NCBI GenBank assembly: GCA_964537975.1
Contig: CAZIDP010000024.1
Location: 1 to 64,000 of the forward strand
From: SCBR16-9 sp964537975
GTDB lineage: Bacteria > Hydrogenedentota > Hydrogenedentia > Hydrogenedentales > SCBR16-9
Length of the DNA: 64,000 bases
Direction: 5' to 3'
The notes beneath the pieces were generated by a model that was not told the DNA's origin, did not search any database, and worked only from the letters and a program-made list of their open reading frames with translations. Positions 9,828 through 18,147 of the stretch are shown here, piece after piece (the stretch's first letter is position 1; every line of letters starts with the position of its first letter). The translations under genes were made by a program, and so were the position numbers.

Positions 9828-10237
9828 TGCGCAACTGATTTTAGGTCCGCATTAACTATCTTGTATTCAGGTAAGTACCTGCCGCATATGAGATTAATAA
9901 CATTCCAAAATGAAATTCAGCATATAACACTATTTGTGATGTTTTCTGATTTCTTTCCTATCTGCACACAAGTATTTGTTATTCACTTATGAACAACATC
10001 TATTGCGCAACAAGCCATCGACATAATATTACAAGTATTATCAATTTTTTACTATTTCAACTCTATTGTGCAGATATTTTTCTGCATACTACATCTTGTG
10101 TTCATGATAATTTTCAAGAATTAATACTTTTTGGCACAAAAATTGCGAGTTTACTAAGTGTATTGAATACATTGTTGAGTATTCTTCTATAAAAGCAGTA
10201 AAAAATTGTTATTTCTGAATTAACAAAGGAGAATGTT
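9828..10237. other. Gene-free leader of the first PEP-CTERM gene
   Basis: The 410-base AT-rich region after metH holds a sigma-54 type promoter at 10132-10146 and, 48 bases before it, a CATACTACA motif that recurs before two other PEP-CTERM genes. I see no gene; a 67-codon frame at 9989-10192 has no ribosome-binding site and low-complexity composition. Confidence 0.6.
10131..10147 (+). promoter_or_regulatory. Sigma-54 (-24/-12) promoter of PEP-CTERM gene 1
   Basis: TTGGCAC-N5-TTGCG: the GG at 10133-10134 and the GC at 10145-10146 are separated by exactly ten bases, as RpoN promoters require, and the match to the TGGCAC/TTGC consensus is complete. It lies about 90 bases before the ATG at 10238. 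Confidence 0.8.
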
Positions 10238-10927
10238 ATGAACACATTGAAATGGGGTTTTAAAGTAAGATGCTGCATCGTCCTGTTGCTCTTGCTTGCC
10301 ACCGGATTGGTCTATGCCGATACAACAACATCAAACTGCACGTCCTGTGGCGATGCTTTTTGGTCGCCTCCGGTTTCTCAAACAAAAATTCCCCCATTGG
10401 ACAAGTTAAATAACCCAATATGGGAAAAGTGGAATGATTTGAAGCCTGAACAGGAATTTAATATTGGCTCTAAGACCGACATTGGTAAGCTAATATCTTT
10501 TGGCTTGAAGAATGAACATGATCCAGATAATTATAAATTGGTTTGGCTGGATATCAAGCCAGGCTATATGATTCTTGAGAATGGTCAAGAATTGAACACT
10601 TCAAAAGAAGTATTCGAATATATTAACGATCCTAAAAATATGTTTTATTATTGGGGATCATATGGTAATTTGGAGGACGATCAATTAAACGACTACAAAT
10701 TATCCGTTTCATTAATCGAAAATGATTACATTAGATTTGAAGGTCGCATTGCTCCATGCCCAGATTTTGAATGGGTAACGTTATATGCATATGGAGTTAA
10801 AGATTTCCATTTTGCAGTTGTGGATTTCAATGCAAATTGTGTGCCAGAACCAGCGACGATGTCGCTTGTAGGTCTTGGCTTGGCTGGACTCGCAGTACGG
10901 AAGTACAGACAACGTAAGATTGGTTAG
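10238..10927 (+). CDS. PEP-CTERM sorted surface protein, paralogue 1
   Basis: The 229-residue protein has a Sec signal peptide (about 1-27, ending in VYA), a secreted body, and a C-terminal PEP-CTERM tail: VPEPATMSLVGLGLAGLAV followed by an Arg/Lys-rich end. Such tails are recognised and cut by exosortase/EpsH-type enzymes in Gram-negative bacteria that make exopolysaccharide. The body opens with a Cys pair (NCTSCGDAFW) and has a shared block near residues 85-105 (NEHDPDNYKLVW) found again in the next two paralogues. AAAGGAG precedes ATG 10238 at good spacing. It is followed by a strong hairpin terminator and preceded by a sigma-54 promoter, so it is a single-gene unit. Function of the body is unknown. 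Confidence 0.85.
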   Translation: MNTLKWGFKVRCCIVLLLLLATGLVYADTTTSNCTSCGDAFWSPPVSQTKIPPLDKLNNPIWEKWNDLKPEQEFNIGSKTDIGKLISFGLKNEHDPDNYKLVWLDIKPGYMILENGQELNTSKEVFEYINDPKNMFYYWGSYGNLEDDQLNDYKLSVSLIENDYIRFEGRIAPCPDFEWVTLYAYGVKDFHFAVVDFNANCVPEPATMSLVGLGLAGLAVRKYRQRKIG

Positions 10928-11005
10928 TTGTAAACTTTTCACAAACCTCGGTTGGTTTTTGGAAAAAAATTAATCAGAAGATAAATTCAACGATGTTTCT
11001 ATGGT

Positions 11006-11065
11006 AACCAGCTCTCATAGTTGTTTCAAATTCTACCTGAAACGATTATGAGGGTTGGTTTTTGT
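11006..11065 (+). terminator. Intrinsic terminator after PEP-CTERM gene 1
   Basis: A long imperfect hairpin: the arm beginning AACCAGCTCTCATAG at 11006 pairs, allowing G-T pairs, with an arm ending GAGGGTTGGTT at 11060 across a nine-base loop, and is followed by a T-run. A homologous hairpin follows paralogue 2. Confidence 0.8.
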
Positions 11066-11419
11066 CGCTTTCCATACCCACCAACAATACGCTTTATTTA
11101 ATTTATTGGCAAATCACACAGTCGCGAATTGTTATTTCACTTGTCAGCCACAAAACCGACTCATATAGCAGGTTACAGCGCAATGTAGCCTCAACTATTT
11201 CCTCTGCTTAGCATCCCAAATACTACCAAATAAGTATTCTGTCATTTCTTAATAAACATACAAAGTTTATTCACGAATGACAACTATTTTCTACAAATTT
11301 ATAAAAATCAGAATCTAGATAAATTCAGCAAATTTTCAGCACATACCACAGGTGCCAGCATTGCCAATATATATACCATATATTGTAAACATTATAAATT
11401 TTACAATATTTATCATTGA

Positions 11420-11436
11420 TGGCACAAGATATGCTT
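11420..11436 (+). promoter_or_regulatory. Sigma-54-like promoter of PEP-CTERM gene 2
   Basis: TGGCACAAGATATGCTT keeps the essential GG (11421-11422) and GC (11433-11434) ten bases apart; the -12 element reads ATGC rather than TTGC. It lies about 85 bases before the ATG at 11521, the same arrangement as for paralogues 1 and 3. Confidence 0.65.
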
Positions 11437-11520
11437 AGAATTATCAGATTATTGCGCTATTGAAGCAGCAACAAATACTACGAATGCAGATGGTTGAATT
11501 GGATTACAAAGGAGAAAAAA

Positions 11521-12201
11521 ATGAAAAGAGTATCGCGAAGTACCTTGGCAAGTGTATGTGTCATATTATTTCTCATGCTATTTTCACAACCAGGGCAAGC
11601 ACTTGTCGTTGAAGTTCCAAATGGTTGTGAGGGCTGTGCTCCCGATACATTATGGTCATTTCCAGTGACCAACCCACCCCCAGTAGATGGTAATGGTAAC
11701 CCCATGTGGGATGACTGGACACCATTTACGCCTGGTAGTGATGATGCAATATTCGAGATTGGCACAAGTCATAATCACAGCCATATGTACTTTGGTTTGG
11801 ACAACCAGCATGATCCCGACAAATATAAAAAGGTCTGGCTGGTTATTAAACCTATAAGTATGCATCATGGAGTACATAATGCCGCTGTTGATCTTGACAA
11901 AATGCCGGATTATCTTCCAACGAGTGGTACCTATGGCCTGCCAGGTAATCCTCCTACAACAGTTCCACTCAATTGGACCGTAACGGATGATGGCAATTTG
12001 AGGATCGATTGGACCATCAAGCCCTGCCCCGATTGGGAATGGATTAGAATCGGAACGGACAGAGGAGCAGAAATAGATTTCAAATTTCAGGTTTTGGAAT
12101 TTAATGCGGTATGTGTGCCAGAACCCGCGACGCTTTCTCTCGTAGGTCTTGGATTGGCGGGACTGGCGGTACGGCGGTACAGGCAGCGCAAGACTATTTA
12201 A
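11521..12201 (+). CDS. PEP-CTERM sorted surface protein, paralogue 2
   Basis: The 226-residue protein is a clear paralogue of the one before it. It has a Sec signal peptide (about 1-29), an N-terminal Cys pair (NGCEGCAPDTLW), the shared block NQHDPDKYKKVWLVIKP, a second block RIDWTIKPCPDWEWIRIG, and a PEP-CTERM tail (VPEPATLSLVGLGLAGLAV plus basic residues). It is expected to be exported and anchored or processed at the outer surface by an exosortase that is not in this window. ATG 11521 follows GGAG closely; an in-frame ATG at 11494 lies before that site and is rejected. Its own sigma-54 type promoter and terminator flank it. The molecular role is unknown. Confidence 0.85.
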   Translation: MKRVSRSTLASVCVILFLMLFSQPGQALVVEVPNGCEGCAPDTLWSFPVTNPPPVDGNGNPMWDDWTPFTPGSDDAIFEIGTSHNHSHMYFGLDNQHDPDKYKKVWLVIKPISMHHGVHNAAVDLDKMPDYLPTSGTYGLPGNPPTTVPLNWTVTDDGNLRIDWTIKPCPDWEWIRIGTDRGAEIDFKFQVLEFNAVCVPEPATLSLVGLGLAGLAVRRYRQRKTI

Positions 12202-12505
12202 CTGTAATCTATTCACAAATCGGGGTTAGTATAAAACATTAATCATTAGATAACGTCAACGAAGTTTATAGCATGACCAACCCTTATGGTTGTTTCAGAA
12301 TCTACCTGATACGACTATGAGGGTTGGTTTTTTGTCGTTTTCTATATACTCCAATAATGGCTAACTTGGTACACTAAAAATTTGAATTCAAACTGTCAAT
12401 AAATTACGCTAAACCACCCTGATGTGCAGCAGTATCTGGTGTTGCCTTTTGGTCAACCTCATCAGGATTGTAATACTGCTGGTTTATCTGTTGGGAGACA
12501 GAATC
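12202..12505. other. Gene-free stretch before the 864-residue repeat protein
   Basis: About 300 bases holding the terminator of PEP-CTERM paralogue 2 (12275-12334). After it the sequence is AT-rich with no promoter I could name. An in-frame ATG at 12422 lies here but lacks a ribosome-binding site. Confidence 0.5.
12275..12334 (+). terminator. Intrinsic terminator after PEP-CTERM gene 2
   Basis: The arm GACCAACCCTTATGG at 12275 pairs with CTATGAGGGTTGGTT ending at 12329, with further inner pairing, and is followed by TTTTTT. It closely resembles the terminator at 11006-11065 in arms, loop and spacing, which suggests duplication of the whole transcription unit. Confidence 0.8.
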
Positions 12506-15100
12506 ATGCGATACAGTATTGTCTTGGTCTTTGGAATGTGTGTGCTGCTGTTGTACTGGCTGTATTGGCCACTGGAACGTGATACTGCACAGAGCACAAT
12601 CGACCAAAACGGAGTATCGCTGTCTCAGTTACCGGGAACGGCCATGACCACAATGGCACCGGTGGTACATCCCTTTCCGTCACCAGAAGAAACCGAGGAC
12701 AAACCTGATGCAAATACCCATAATTTGCACGGCAGGCTTTCCAGCAAGGACCGCCAACTGGAATTGGCAGGGATTCGTTTGCAATTAACGTCTGCTGCCG
12801 GACATACCATGCACAGTCCTGAGATTACGACCGATCCCGAGGGCCGTTTTGTTTTCGATGACCTGCCATTCGCAAGCTATATTGTGTTACTGAAGGAACC
12901 AGGCCTGGCTTTTGCGGAAGGCGTCAACCCGCTGGTACATCTGAACAGTCAGACTGCAGCTGATGAGATTGTGTTGGAGGTTACACAGGGAGGCGTTATT
13001 ACTGGCCGGGTCTACAACGTGGCAACGAACGCGTCGATTTCCGGGATGTATGTCGCGGCTATCCCAATAGCCACCAATCTTCAGGCAACATTATATCCTA
13101 CGCCGACTCCGCAGCTCTCCGTAGCCACAGAAACTGACGGAATGTATCGTATCGATCACCTTTCGCCTGGTATGTATCGTCTTTTCCATGTAGATATGAA
13201 GTATGCACAAGAATCGCTGTATCGGCTCGCTATGCAGCAGGCACAACACTATTATATGGCACACATGCATCTTGGAATGCCTGTGCTTCCGGGTCAGGAA
13301 CGCTCGAGATTGGCGCCCGTCGAGGCGGAAGTGCGTGTTGGGGAAATTACTTCTGAGATAGACCTGCCATTGCATATTCCGGCCTTGAGCCATATAGCGG
13401 GATATGTGGTGGATCAGGATGGCTACTCTGTTCCAGACGTCACCTTACGTATCAGTCAGGCCACTCTTGATCTTTCTATCACTCCAATAAACCGGAGTGT
13501 ACAAAGTGATGCCGAAGGTCGTTTTCGCTTTGACGAAGTCCCCGCGGGGGACAGCTATACCATTACAACTGATCTTGTCATTACAGCTGCTGATTCTATG
13601 GATACCAATCTGAGCAGCAGGCAGCAGAAGAGCATGCGTATTGATACGTTAACTGTTGAAGGACGGGACGATGTAGAGATTATACTGACACGCTACGGCG
13701 TCATTCGTGGGCGTGTACTGGACATGGACGGCGCACCCTATCCTTTAGTTGTGGGTTTGGTGAATTTGGAGCCTGAGTTCAACAGGGAAATTACCCGATG
13801 CGATCCAGAAGGTCGTTTTACCATGACGTTTGTACATACCGGACAGTATCGGATTGACGCGATAATCGGTGGAGAAAATTTCCAGGAACTTGCCACCCTG
13901 GACATCGCCCCGGGTGAGCTGGTGGATGACCTGATACTCTATTTTGACTCGACCGGTACCCAGACAATCAAAGGGATCGTGCTGGATGAAAGCGGGGCAC
14001 CTATAAACCGGGTGCATGTGTCGGCAGAGCGCCGAGAAAATGATATGGTGATGTCACGTGCGCAGGAATACAGCGATGATACCGGGCAATTCAACTTGCT
14101 ATTGAATGATGCGGCGGGAAGCTACCAGGTACGCTTCAGTCATGGCGCATATCTCGATAAAGCATTGAGTAATATCTCTGCGGGAACCGAGAATCTGAGA
14201 GTTGTTCTTAACGCGGGATTTACCTTGCGTGGAAAGGTGGTGGACGCACGGAACAACCAGCCAATTGAGCTTTACGGCCTCTCTGTAAGAAGCATTGGTG
14301 ATGCCAGTTCCACTCCCATTGAAATGACACCCGAGGAGTACCGTGTCCTGTTTGCAGATTCCAGTCCGGACAACACCATAACCAGTCCGATTGGTTATCA
14401 CCAAGGCGGCGTCTTTGAGCTGCAAGGCATGGGCAGCAGTGTCTGGCTCAGTGTCTGGGCGAACGACTACCTCAAACACAACCAGTTGATTGAAGGCCTG
14501 ACTCCAACCAGTGCCCGGCAGGAAGTCATCATCCGCCTTCGTGCGGCGCCACTTTGCGAAGGAAAAGTAGTGGACAGCAATGGCCGCCCGGTGCCATTTG
14601 CCCAAGTACAAATTGGTCAGGAAAGTTATTTTAATCCCCTGACGGGACAAGTCCGGGGCTTACAACGGAGTGTTACAACCAATGAGCTGGGGCATTTTTC
14701 CGTACAGCGACTGGCCAGTGGCGCTGACTACGCGCTGGTTGCCACCCACCCGGAATTCCTGCCAGGTATCGTTACCTTGCCAGACAGCGATCGCGATGTG
14801 CGGGGTTTGGAGATTGAGCTGCTACGTGGCGCACGCATCGAAGGACGCATCACCCACAGTAGTCGCCCGGCTTCAGGTGTAGAAGTCGTTTTTGATAAAA
14901 ATACCTTGGGGCATATCGGAACATTGTTTGGTACCATAACCGCGCAAAATGGACGCTATTTGCTGGAAAACCTTCCAGAAGGCGAAGGTCTACTCCATCT
15001 GGCTTGGGAAGAAGCAGGTGTACGGGAAGTTATCCATCTGGAAGTGGCATTGATGGCGGAGCATACCACCACCATAGATTATGATTTGAGCGTAGAGTAA
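12506..15100 (+). CDS. Membrane-anchored protein with many carboxypeptidase-regulatory-like repeats
   Basis: The 864-residue protein starts with an uncleaved-looking hydrophobic helix (YSIVLVFGMCVLLLYWLYW) and then a series of about 90-residue beta-sandwich repeats of the CarboxypepD_reg type. Each has the pattern G-x-V-x-D plus a later DPEGRF or DTDGMYR-like turn followed by D-x-L-P or L-x-x-G; examples are TTDPEGRFVFDDLPFASY, QSDAEGRFRFDEVPAGDSY and NGRYLLENLPEGEG. I count about seven to eight such units. These transthyretin-like domains are extracytoplasmic adhesion or scaffold modules. GGGAGA lies eight bases before ATG 12506; the ATG at 12422 lacks such a site. It sits inside the PEP-CTERM cluster but has no PEP-CTERM tail. 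Role unknown; a surface scaffold is an inference. Confidence 0.8.
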   Translation: MRYSIVLVFGMCVLLLYWLYWPLERDTAQSTIDQNGVSLSQLPGTAMTTMAPVVHPFPSPEETEDKPDANTHNLHGRLSSKDRQLELAGIRLQLTSAAGHTMHSPEITTDPEGRFVFDDLPFASYIVLLKEPGLAFAEGVNPLVHLNSQTAADEIVLEVTQGGVITGRVYNVATNASISGMYVAAIPIATNLQATLYPTPTPQLSVATETDGMYRIDHLSPGMYRLFHVDMKYAQESLYRLAMQQAQHYYMAHMHLGMPVLPGQERSRLAPVEAEVRVGEITSEIDLPLHIPALSHIAGYVVDQDGYSVPDVTLRISQATLDLSITPINRSVQSDAEGRFRFDEVPAGDSYTITTDLVITAADSMDTNLSSRQQKSMRIDTLTVEGRDDVEIILTRYGVIRGRVLDMDGAPYPLVVGLVNLEPEFNREITRCDPEGRFTMTFVHTGQYRIDAIIGGENFQELATLDIAPGELVDDLILYFDSTGTQTIKGIVLDESGAPINRVHVSAERRENDMVMSRAQEYSDDTGQFNLLLNDAAGSYQVRFSHGAYLDKALSNISAGTENLRVVLNAGFTLRGKVVDARNNQPIELYGLSVRSIGDASSTPIEMTPEEYRVLFADSSPDNTITSPIGYHQGGVFELQGMGSSVWLSVWANDYLKHNQLIEGLTPTSARQEVIIRLRAAPLCEGKVVDSNGRPVPFAQVQIGQESYFNPLTGQVRGLQRSVTTNELGHFSVQRLASGADYALVATHPEFLPGIVTLPDSDRDVRGLEIELLRGARIEGRITHSSRPASGVEVVFDKNTLGHIGTLFGTITAQNGRYLLENLPEGEGLLHLAWEEAGVREVIHLEVALMAEHTTTIDYDLSVE

Positions 15101-15562
15101 TCCACCAAGTTATTTCTTTAGTGGCAGGTCAATTTCAAAATCACAACATAAAACATATCCTGCACATATCACTATTGCGCCATCAATACGCACCCGCATG
15201 TACTGATTACACATAGATGAGTTTCAGTATTGCTGGGTATCGCAGCGTATCCTTTGGGTATCTCCCCGATCCTCAACTTTCCATGCACCCTGCCCAAATG
15301 CAAAACATTTATTGTTCATATTTGACAAACTAATGTTATTGAATTTTCAAGTTTTTTAATATTACATAAATTATCTTATTTATTATATTTATTGCTAGTT
15401 GTGTTCCCTAAATGGTACATACCACATTTGGTAGTTAGATCATTGCATATTGTTAACATTTTTGATGGCACAAAAATTGCTCACTATTAACAGTGTAGAT
15501 TTTTGGGGTAACCAATTTCTCAACTGGCACATTATTGGAATGTGCAATTAAGGGAGAACACA
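15101..15562. other. Gene-free leader of PEP-CTERM gene 3
   Basis: The 462-base AT-rich stretch has no credible gene. It carries a motif at 15413-15433 made of overlapping inverted arms (GGTA-TACC and TACCA-TGGTA) and a sigma-54 promoter at 15466-15481. Confidence 0.6.
15466..15481 (+). promoter_or_regulatory. Sigma-54 (-24/-12) promoter of PEP-CTERM gene 3
   Basis: TGGCACAAAAATTGCT is a full match to the RpoN consensus, with GG at 15467-15468 and GC at 15479-15480 exactly ten bases apart. It is nearly identical to the promoter at 10131 and lies about 80 bases before the ATG. Confidence 0.82.
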
Positions 15563-16237
15563 ATGAGTACCGTAATGAAGGGCAGCAATATAAGCTTCTG
15601 TGTCGTACTGCTGCTGATGTTTATGCCCCTGTTAGGGCATGCAGTTGTAGCTAATGGCGGTTGTGGAGACTGCATTGAAGCATTTTGGGCACCACCGGGA
15701 AACAGCCCACCATTAGATGTAAATAGAAATCCAGATTTTGATAATCTTCCATGGTCACCTTTCAACCCAGGAGATGGAACTGAGTTTGCAATTGGAACTG
15801 ATGTTAATTTGTCGTTGGCAAACTATTTTGGATTAAAAAATAATCACGATCCTGATAATTTCAAAAGGGTCTGGATGGTTATAAAACCTATCGAGACTAA
15901 GCTTATGGAAGATGATGACACATTTGAATATTTGACCGATTTAAATTTTGTTGGATATTCGGGAGTCAGAGATGATGGGAAGCCAGAAACAATTGTTGAC
16001 TTAGAAAATGTTGTTTTGACAAGTGATGGCAACATTAGAATCGATTGGCGCATACCAATTTGTCCTGATTGGGAGATTATCGGAATCGGTTTAAACCCTG
16101 ATACTAATGTGATGTATTTTAGATTTGAGATAATTGACTTTGGTGCCGATTGTGTTCCCGAGCCGGCAACGCTGTCTTTGGTGGGTCTGGGTATTGCAGG
16201 ATTGGCTGCACGCAGGTACAGGCAAAGTAAAAAGTAG
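15563..16237 (+). CDS. PEP-CTERM sorted surface protein, paralogue 3
   Basis: The 224-residue protein has a Sec signal peptide (about 1-31, ending GHAVVA), the Cys pair NGGCGDCIEAFWAPP, the shared block NNHDPDNFKRVWMVIKP, the RIDWRIPICPDWEI block and a PEP-CTERM tail (VPEPATLSLVGLGIAGLAA then basic residues). It is the third member of the same secreted family in this cluster. GGGAGA lies upstream of ATG 15563 at good spacing; the ATG at 15542 lies before that site. A sigma-54 promoter precedes it, and the fourth paralogue follows 198 bases later. As with the others, the exosortase must be encoded elsewhere and the ligand or role is unknown. Confidence 0.85.
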   Translation: MSTVMKGSNISFCVVLLLMFMPLLGHAVVANGGCGDCIEAFWAPPGNSPPLDVNRNPDFDNLPWSPFNPGDGTEFAIGTDVNLSLANYFGLKNNHDPDNFKRVWMVIKPIETKLMEDDDTFEYLTDLNFVGYSGVRDDGKPETIVDLENVVLTSDGNIRIDWRIPICPDWEIIGIGLNPDTNVMYFRFEIIDFGADCVPEPATLSLVGLGIAGLAARRYRQSKK

Positions 16238-16330
16238 TTAATGTAATTTACTTTGATTGCACGTGTACCCGTTGGACTTTTGTGTGATGGGGAGAGAACG
16301 GTAGTTGCTTCAACATTATAACCATTATAC

Positions 16331-16380
16331 AATCAGCTCCCATCTACTGAATTTTTATACCGAACAGGTGGGGGCTGATT
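16331..16380 (+). terminator. Stem-loop between PEP-CTERM genes 3 and 4
   Basis: AATCAGCTCCCATC at 16331 pairs with GGTGGGGGCTGATT ending at 16380, allowing G-T pairs. No T-run follows, so it may be an attenuator or mRNA-stability element rather than a full terminator, allowing expression of gene 4 from the gene 3 promoter. Confidence 0.5.
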
Positions 16381-16435
16381 AACTGTTATTTGGCAATCCT
16401 TTTATATCCAACAATTTTGATTACAGGAGAGAATT

Positions 16436-17077
16436 ATGAGTACCAATAACAAAATTTACGCAATACTGTTTTGCACCCTGACGCTGCTCATGGTGTTGCC
16501 CAATGAAGTTATTGCCGAAGTAACCCCAATTTATTACTGGCGTGCTTGGCCTGTTGACGGTCTACCACCAGTAAATGAACATGGTTTTCCGGATTGGAAA
16601 TATAATGAATTTAATCCCTGGACCAAATTGCTCAAAAATCCAGACCCCCAGGCTCCTGTTGATTTTACACTTAAAGCTCATGAAGTACTGTATCTTGCCA
16701 TGCCCAATCAATACCAAGGTGATAGATGGTACAAAGATGTGACGCTACGCATATTGACACAGGCAACAGCAGCAAATTTACCGGCAGGGGGTGCATATGG
16801 TTACAACCACAACAACGTCAGGGTAGGAGACTTCTATGGTATTCAGATTCCTTGGACAACCTCTCCAGCGTTGGGTATGATGACGTTAAATTGGCGGATT
16901 CCCATACAACCAGACTGGGAATGGATTCGCATAACAAACAATTCAGAAAATGAAGTTAAATTGAGTGTCTTAATTTTTGCCCACGAATGCCGCGAAATTC
17001 CAGAACCAGCAACACTGTCACTGGTTGGGCTGGGTATTGCAGGTCTCATTTTACGGAAATACAGGCAACGCACATAG
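16436..17077 (+). CDS. PEP-CTERM sorted surface protein, divergent paralogue 4
   Basis: The 213-residue protein has a signal peptide (about 1-28, ending VIA), a body ending in MTLNWRIPIQPDWEWIRI that matches the equivalent block of paralogues 2 and 3, and a tail IPEPATLSLVGLGIAGLIL with a basic end. It lacks the N-terminal Cys pair and the HDPD block, having instead YYWRAWPVDGLPPVNEHGFP, so it is the most diverged family member here. CAGGAGAG precedes ATG 16436. I found no sigma-54 element directly upstream, so it probably depends on read-through from gene 3 or on another promoter. Confidence 0.82.
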   Translation: MSTNNKIYAILFCTLTLLMVLPNEVIAEVTPIYYWRAWPVDGLPPVNEHGFPDWKYNEFNPWTKLLKNPDPQAPVDFTLKAHEVLYLAMPNQYQGDRWYKDVTLRILTQATAANLPAGGAYGYNHNNVRVGDFYGIQIPWTTSPALGMMTLNWRIPIQPDWEWIRITNNSENEVKLSVLIFAHECREIPEPATLSLVGLGIAGLILRKYRQRT

Positions 17078-17469
17078 TATTAACTTCACGCAGATAAATA
17101 TTTATTTCAATCGCTGACTGGCAATACAGATTATGAACCGATAATCATTGTCCCTCCCTGTATAAAAAACGGATGATTTATCTTTCTGAATTGGTATATG
17201 ACCTTTTTGAATACACATCACTTGCATAACAAAAACACTACCTGCGTGAAAAAAATGTTCGAATGTATGATACATTTGAGGGTGACGCCTTCTGGTGCAG
17301 GACAAGAAAAAATCACCTTTTGCAATTTCTTGAAATGATTGTCAACCTGAAGATACTTTGACATGTTTCTTACTTGTTGCAACCAAATAGTAAAATTTGG
17401 TATTTTCATGGTGTATGCCACACAGGTTGCACTTGGGGTAAAAACTTAATATCGAAAGGACTTCAGATC
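17078..17469. other. Gene-free stretch before the lipoprotein-GT39 pair
   Basis: The 392 bases contain short open frames on both strands without ribosome-binding sites. I see no terminator or promoter that I can name with support, although the downstream two-gene unit must have its promoter here. Confidence 0.45.
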
Positions 17470-18147
17470 ATGGATTTTGTACGTTCATGTTTCACTTTTT
17501 CCCTGGTAGCTCTGTTGAGCGCAGTTGGATTGGTTGCCTGCGATCAGGGAACTGCACCAATTGGTGATAGAAACACAGCGACACAACCATACAATCAAAC
17601 CGCGATTGAAATCGAACCAGCAGAAGAGTTCGAACCACTCATTGATGAAGACATCGCACTGGTAGCGACCGAGGTTGAAGAAGAAGTGCTGTGGGACAGC
17701 GGCTTGATTGTCAATGGTTCCTTTGAAGAATGGGAAAGAAATCGTCCGGTAGGGTGGACCCCAAGGCAAGTACGTCGATCGGATGATGCTGTTAGAGGTG
17801 ATTATAGTGCACAATTAATTTCTGAAGGTTATGCAAGTTTGGTGCAATACTTACAAAATAGTGAGCAATTAGTTGGCAAAGAAATTAAAGCATCTGCCAC
17901 TGTTAAAGCATTTGACGGTTATGATATCGTACGATTCTCATTGCGTTACCAGCTGGACGAGAAATGGGTTATTATTGAAAGCCGTCATTCTGGCAGTGGA
18001 GACTGGGAAAACTTGGAGATTGGTGCAGAAATACCTCAAGATGCAGACCATACAACCATACATGTCAGGTTGGTGTTGATGGAAACAACAGAGGGCGAGC
18101 AAATGGCATTAATAGATGAAGTTGGTGCTTGGATTATCGATAACTGA
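17470..18147 (+). CDS. Predicted lipoprotein with carbohydrate-binding-like beta-sandwich
   Basis: The 225-residue protein has a lipoprotein signal with the lipobox LVAC at about residue 24 (SAVGLVACDQG), a Glu-rich linker, and a C-terminal domain beginning IVNGSFEEWERNRPVGWTP. That opening is typical of jelly-roll carbohydrate-binding modules (CBM4/9-like), with a later LVLMETTEGEQMALIDEV strand region. AAAGGA lies upstream of ATG 17470. The stop TGA is immediately followed by the GTG start of the glycosyltransferase, so the two are probably translationally coupled and act together on surface glycans. Sugar binding is inferred from the fold pattern only. Confidence 0.75.
   Translation: MDFVRSCFTFSLVALLSAVGLVACDQGTAPIGDRNTATQPYNQTAIEIEPAEEFEPLIDEDIALVATEVEEEVLWDSGLIVNGSFEEWERNRPVGWTPRQVRRSDDAVRGDYSAQLISEGYASLVQYLQNSEQLVGKEIKASATVKAFDGYDIVRFSLRYQLDEKWVIIESRHSGSGDWENLEIGAEIPQDADHTTIHVRLVLMETTEGEQMALIDEVGAWIIDN

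Larger units (their letters stand above)
10928..11520. other. Gene-free stretch between PEP-CTERM genes 1 and 2
   Basis: The 593 bases contain the terminator of paralogue 1 (11006-11065), a CATACCACA motif at 11342, and a sigma-54 type promoter at 11420-11435. No open frame with support is present. Confidence 0.6.

Noticed and set aside
11656..12216. 186-codon minus-strand frame
   Set aside because: Antisense to PEP-CTERM paralogue 2, without a ribosome-binding site or recognisable product.
10238..17077. Exosortase or EPS-synthesis genes within the PEP-CTERM cluster
   Set aside because: None of the proteins has the exosortase Cys-Arg-His transmembrane pattern; only substrates are present.
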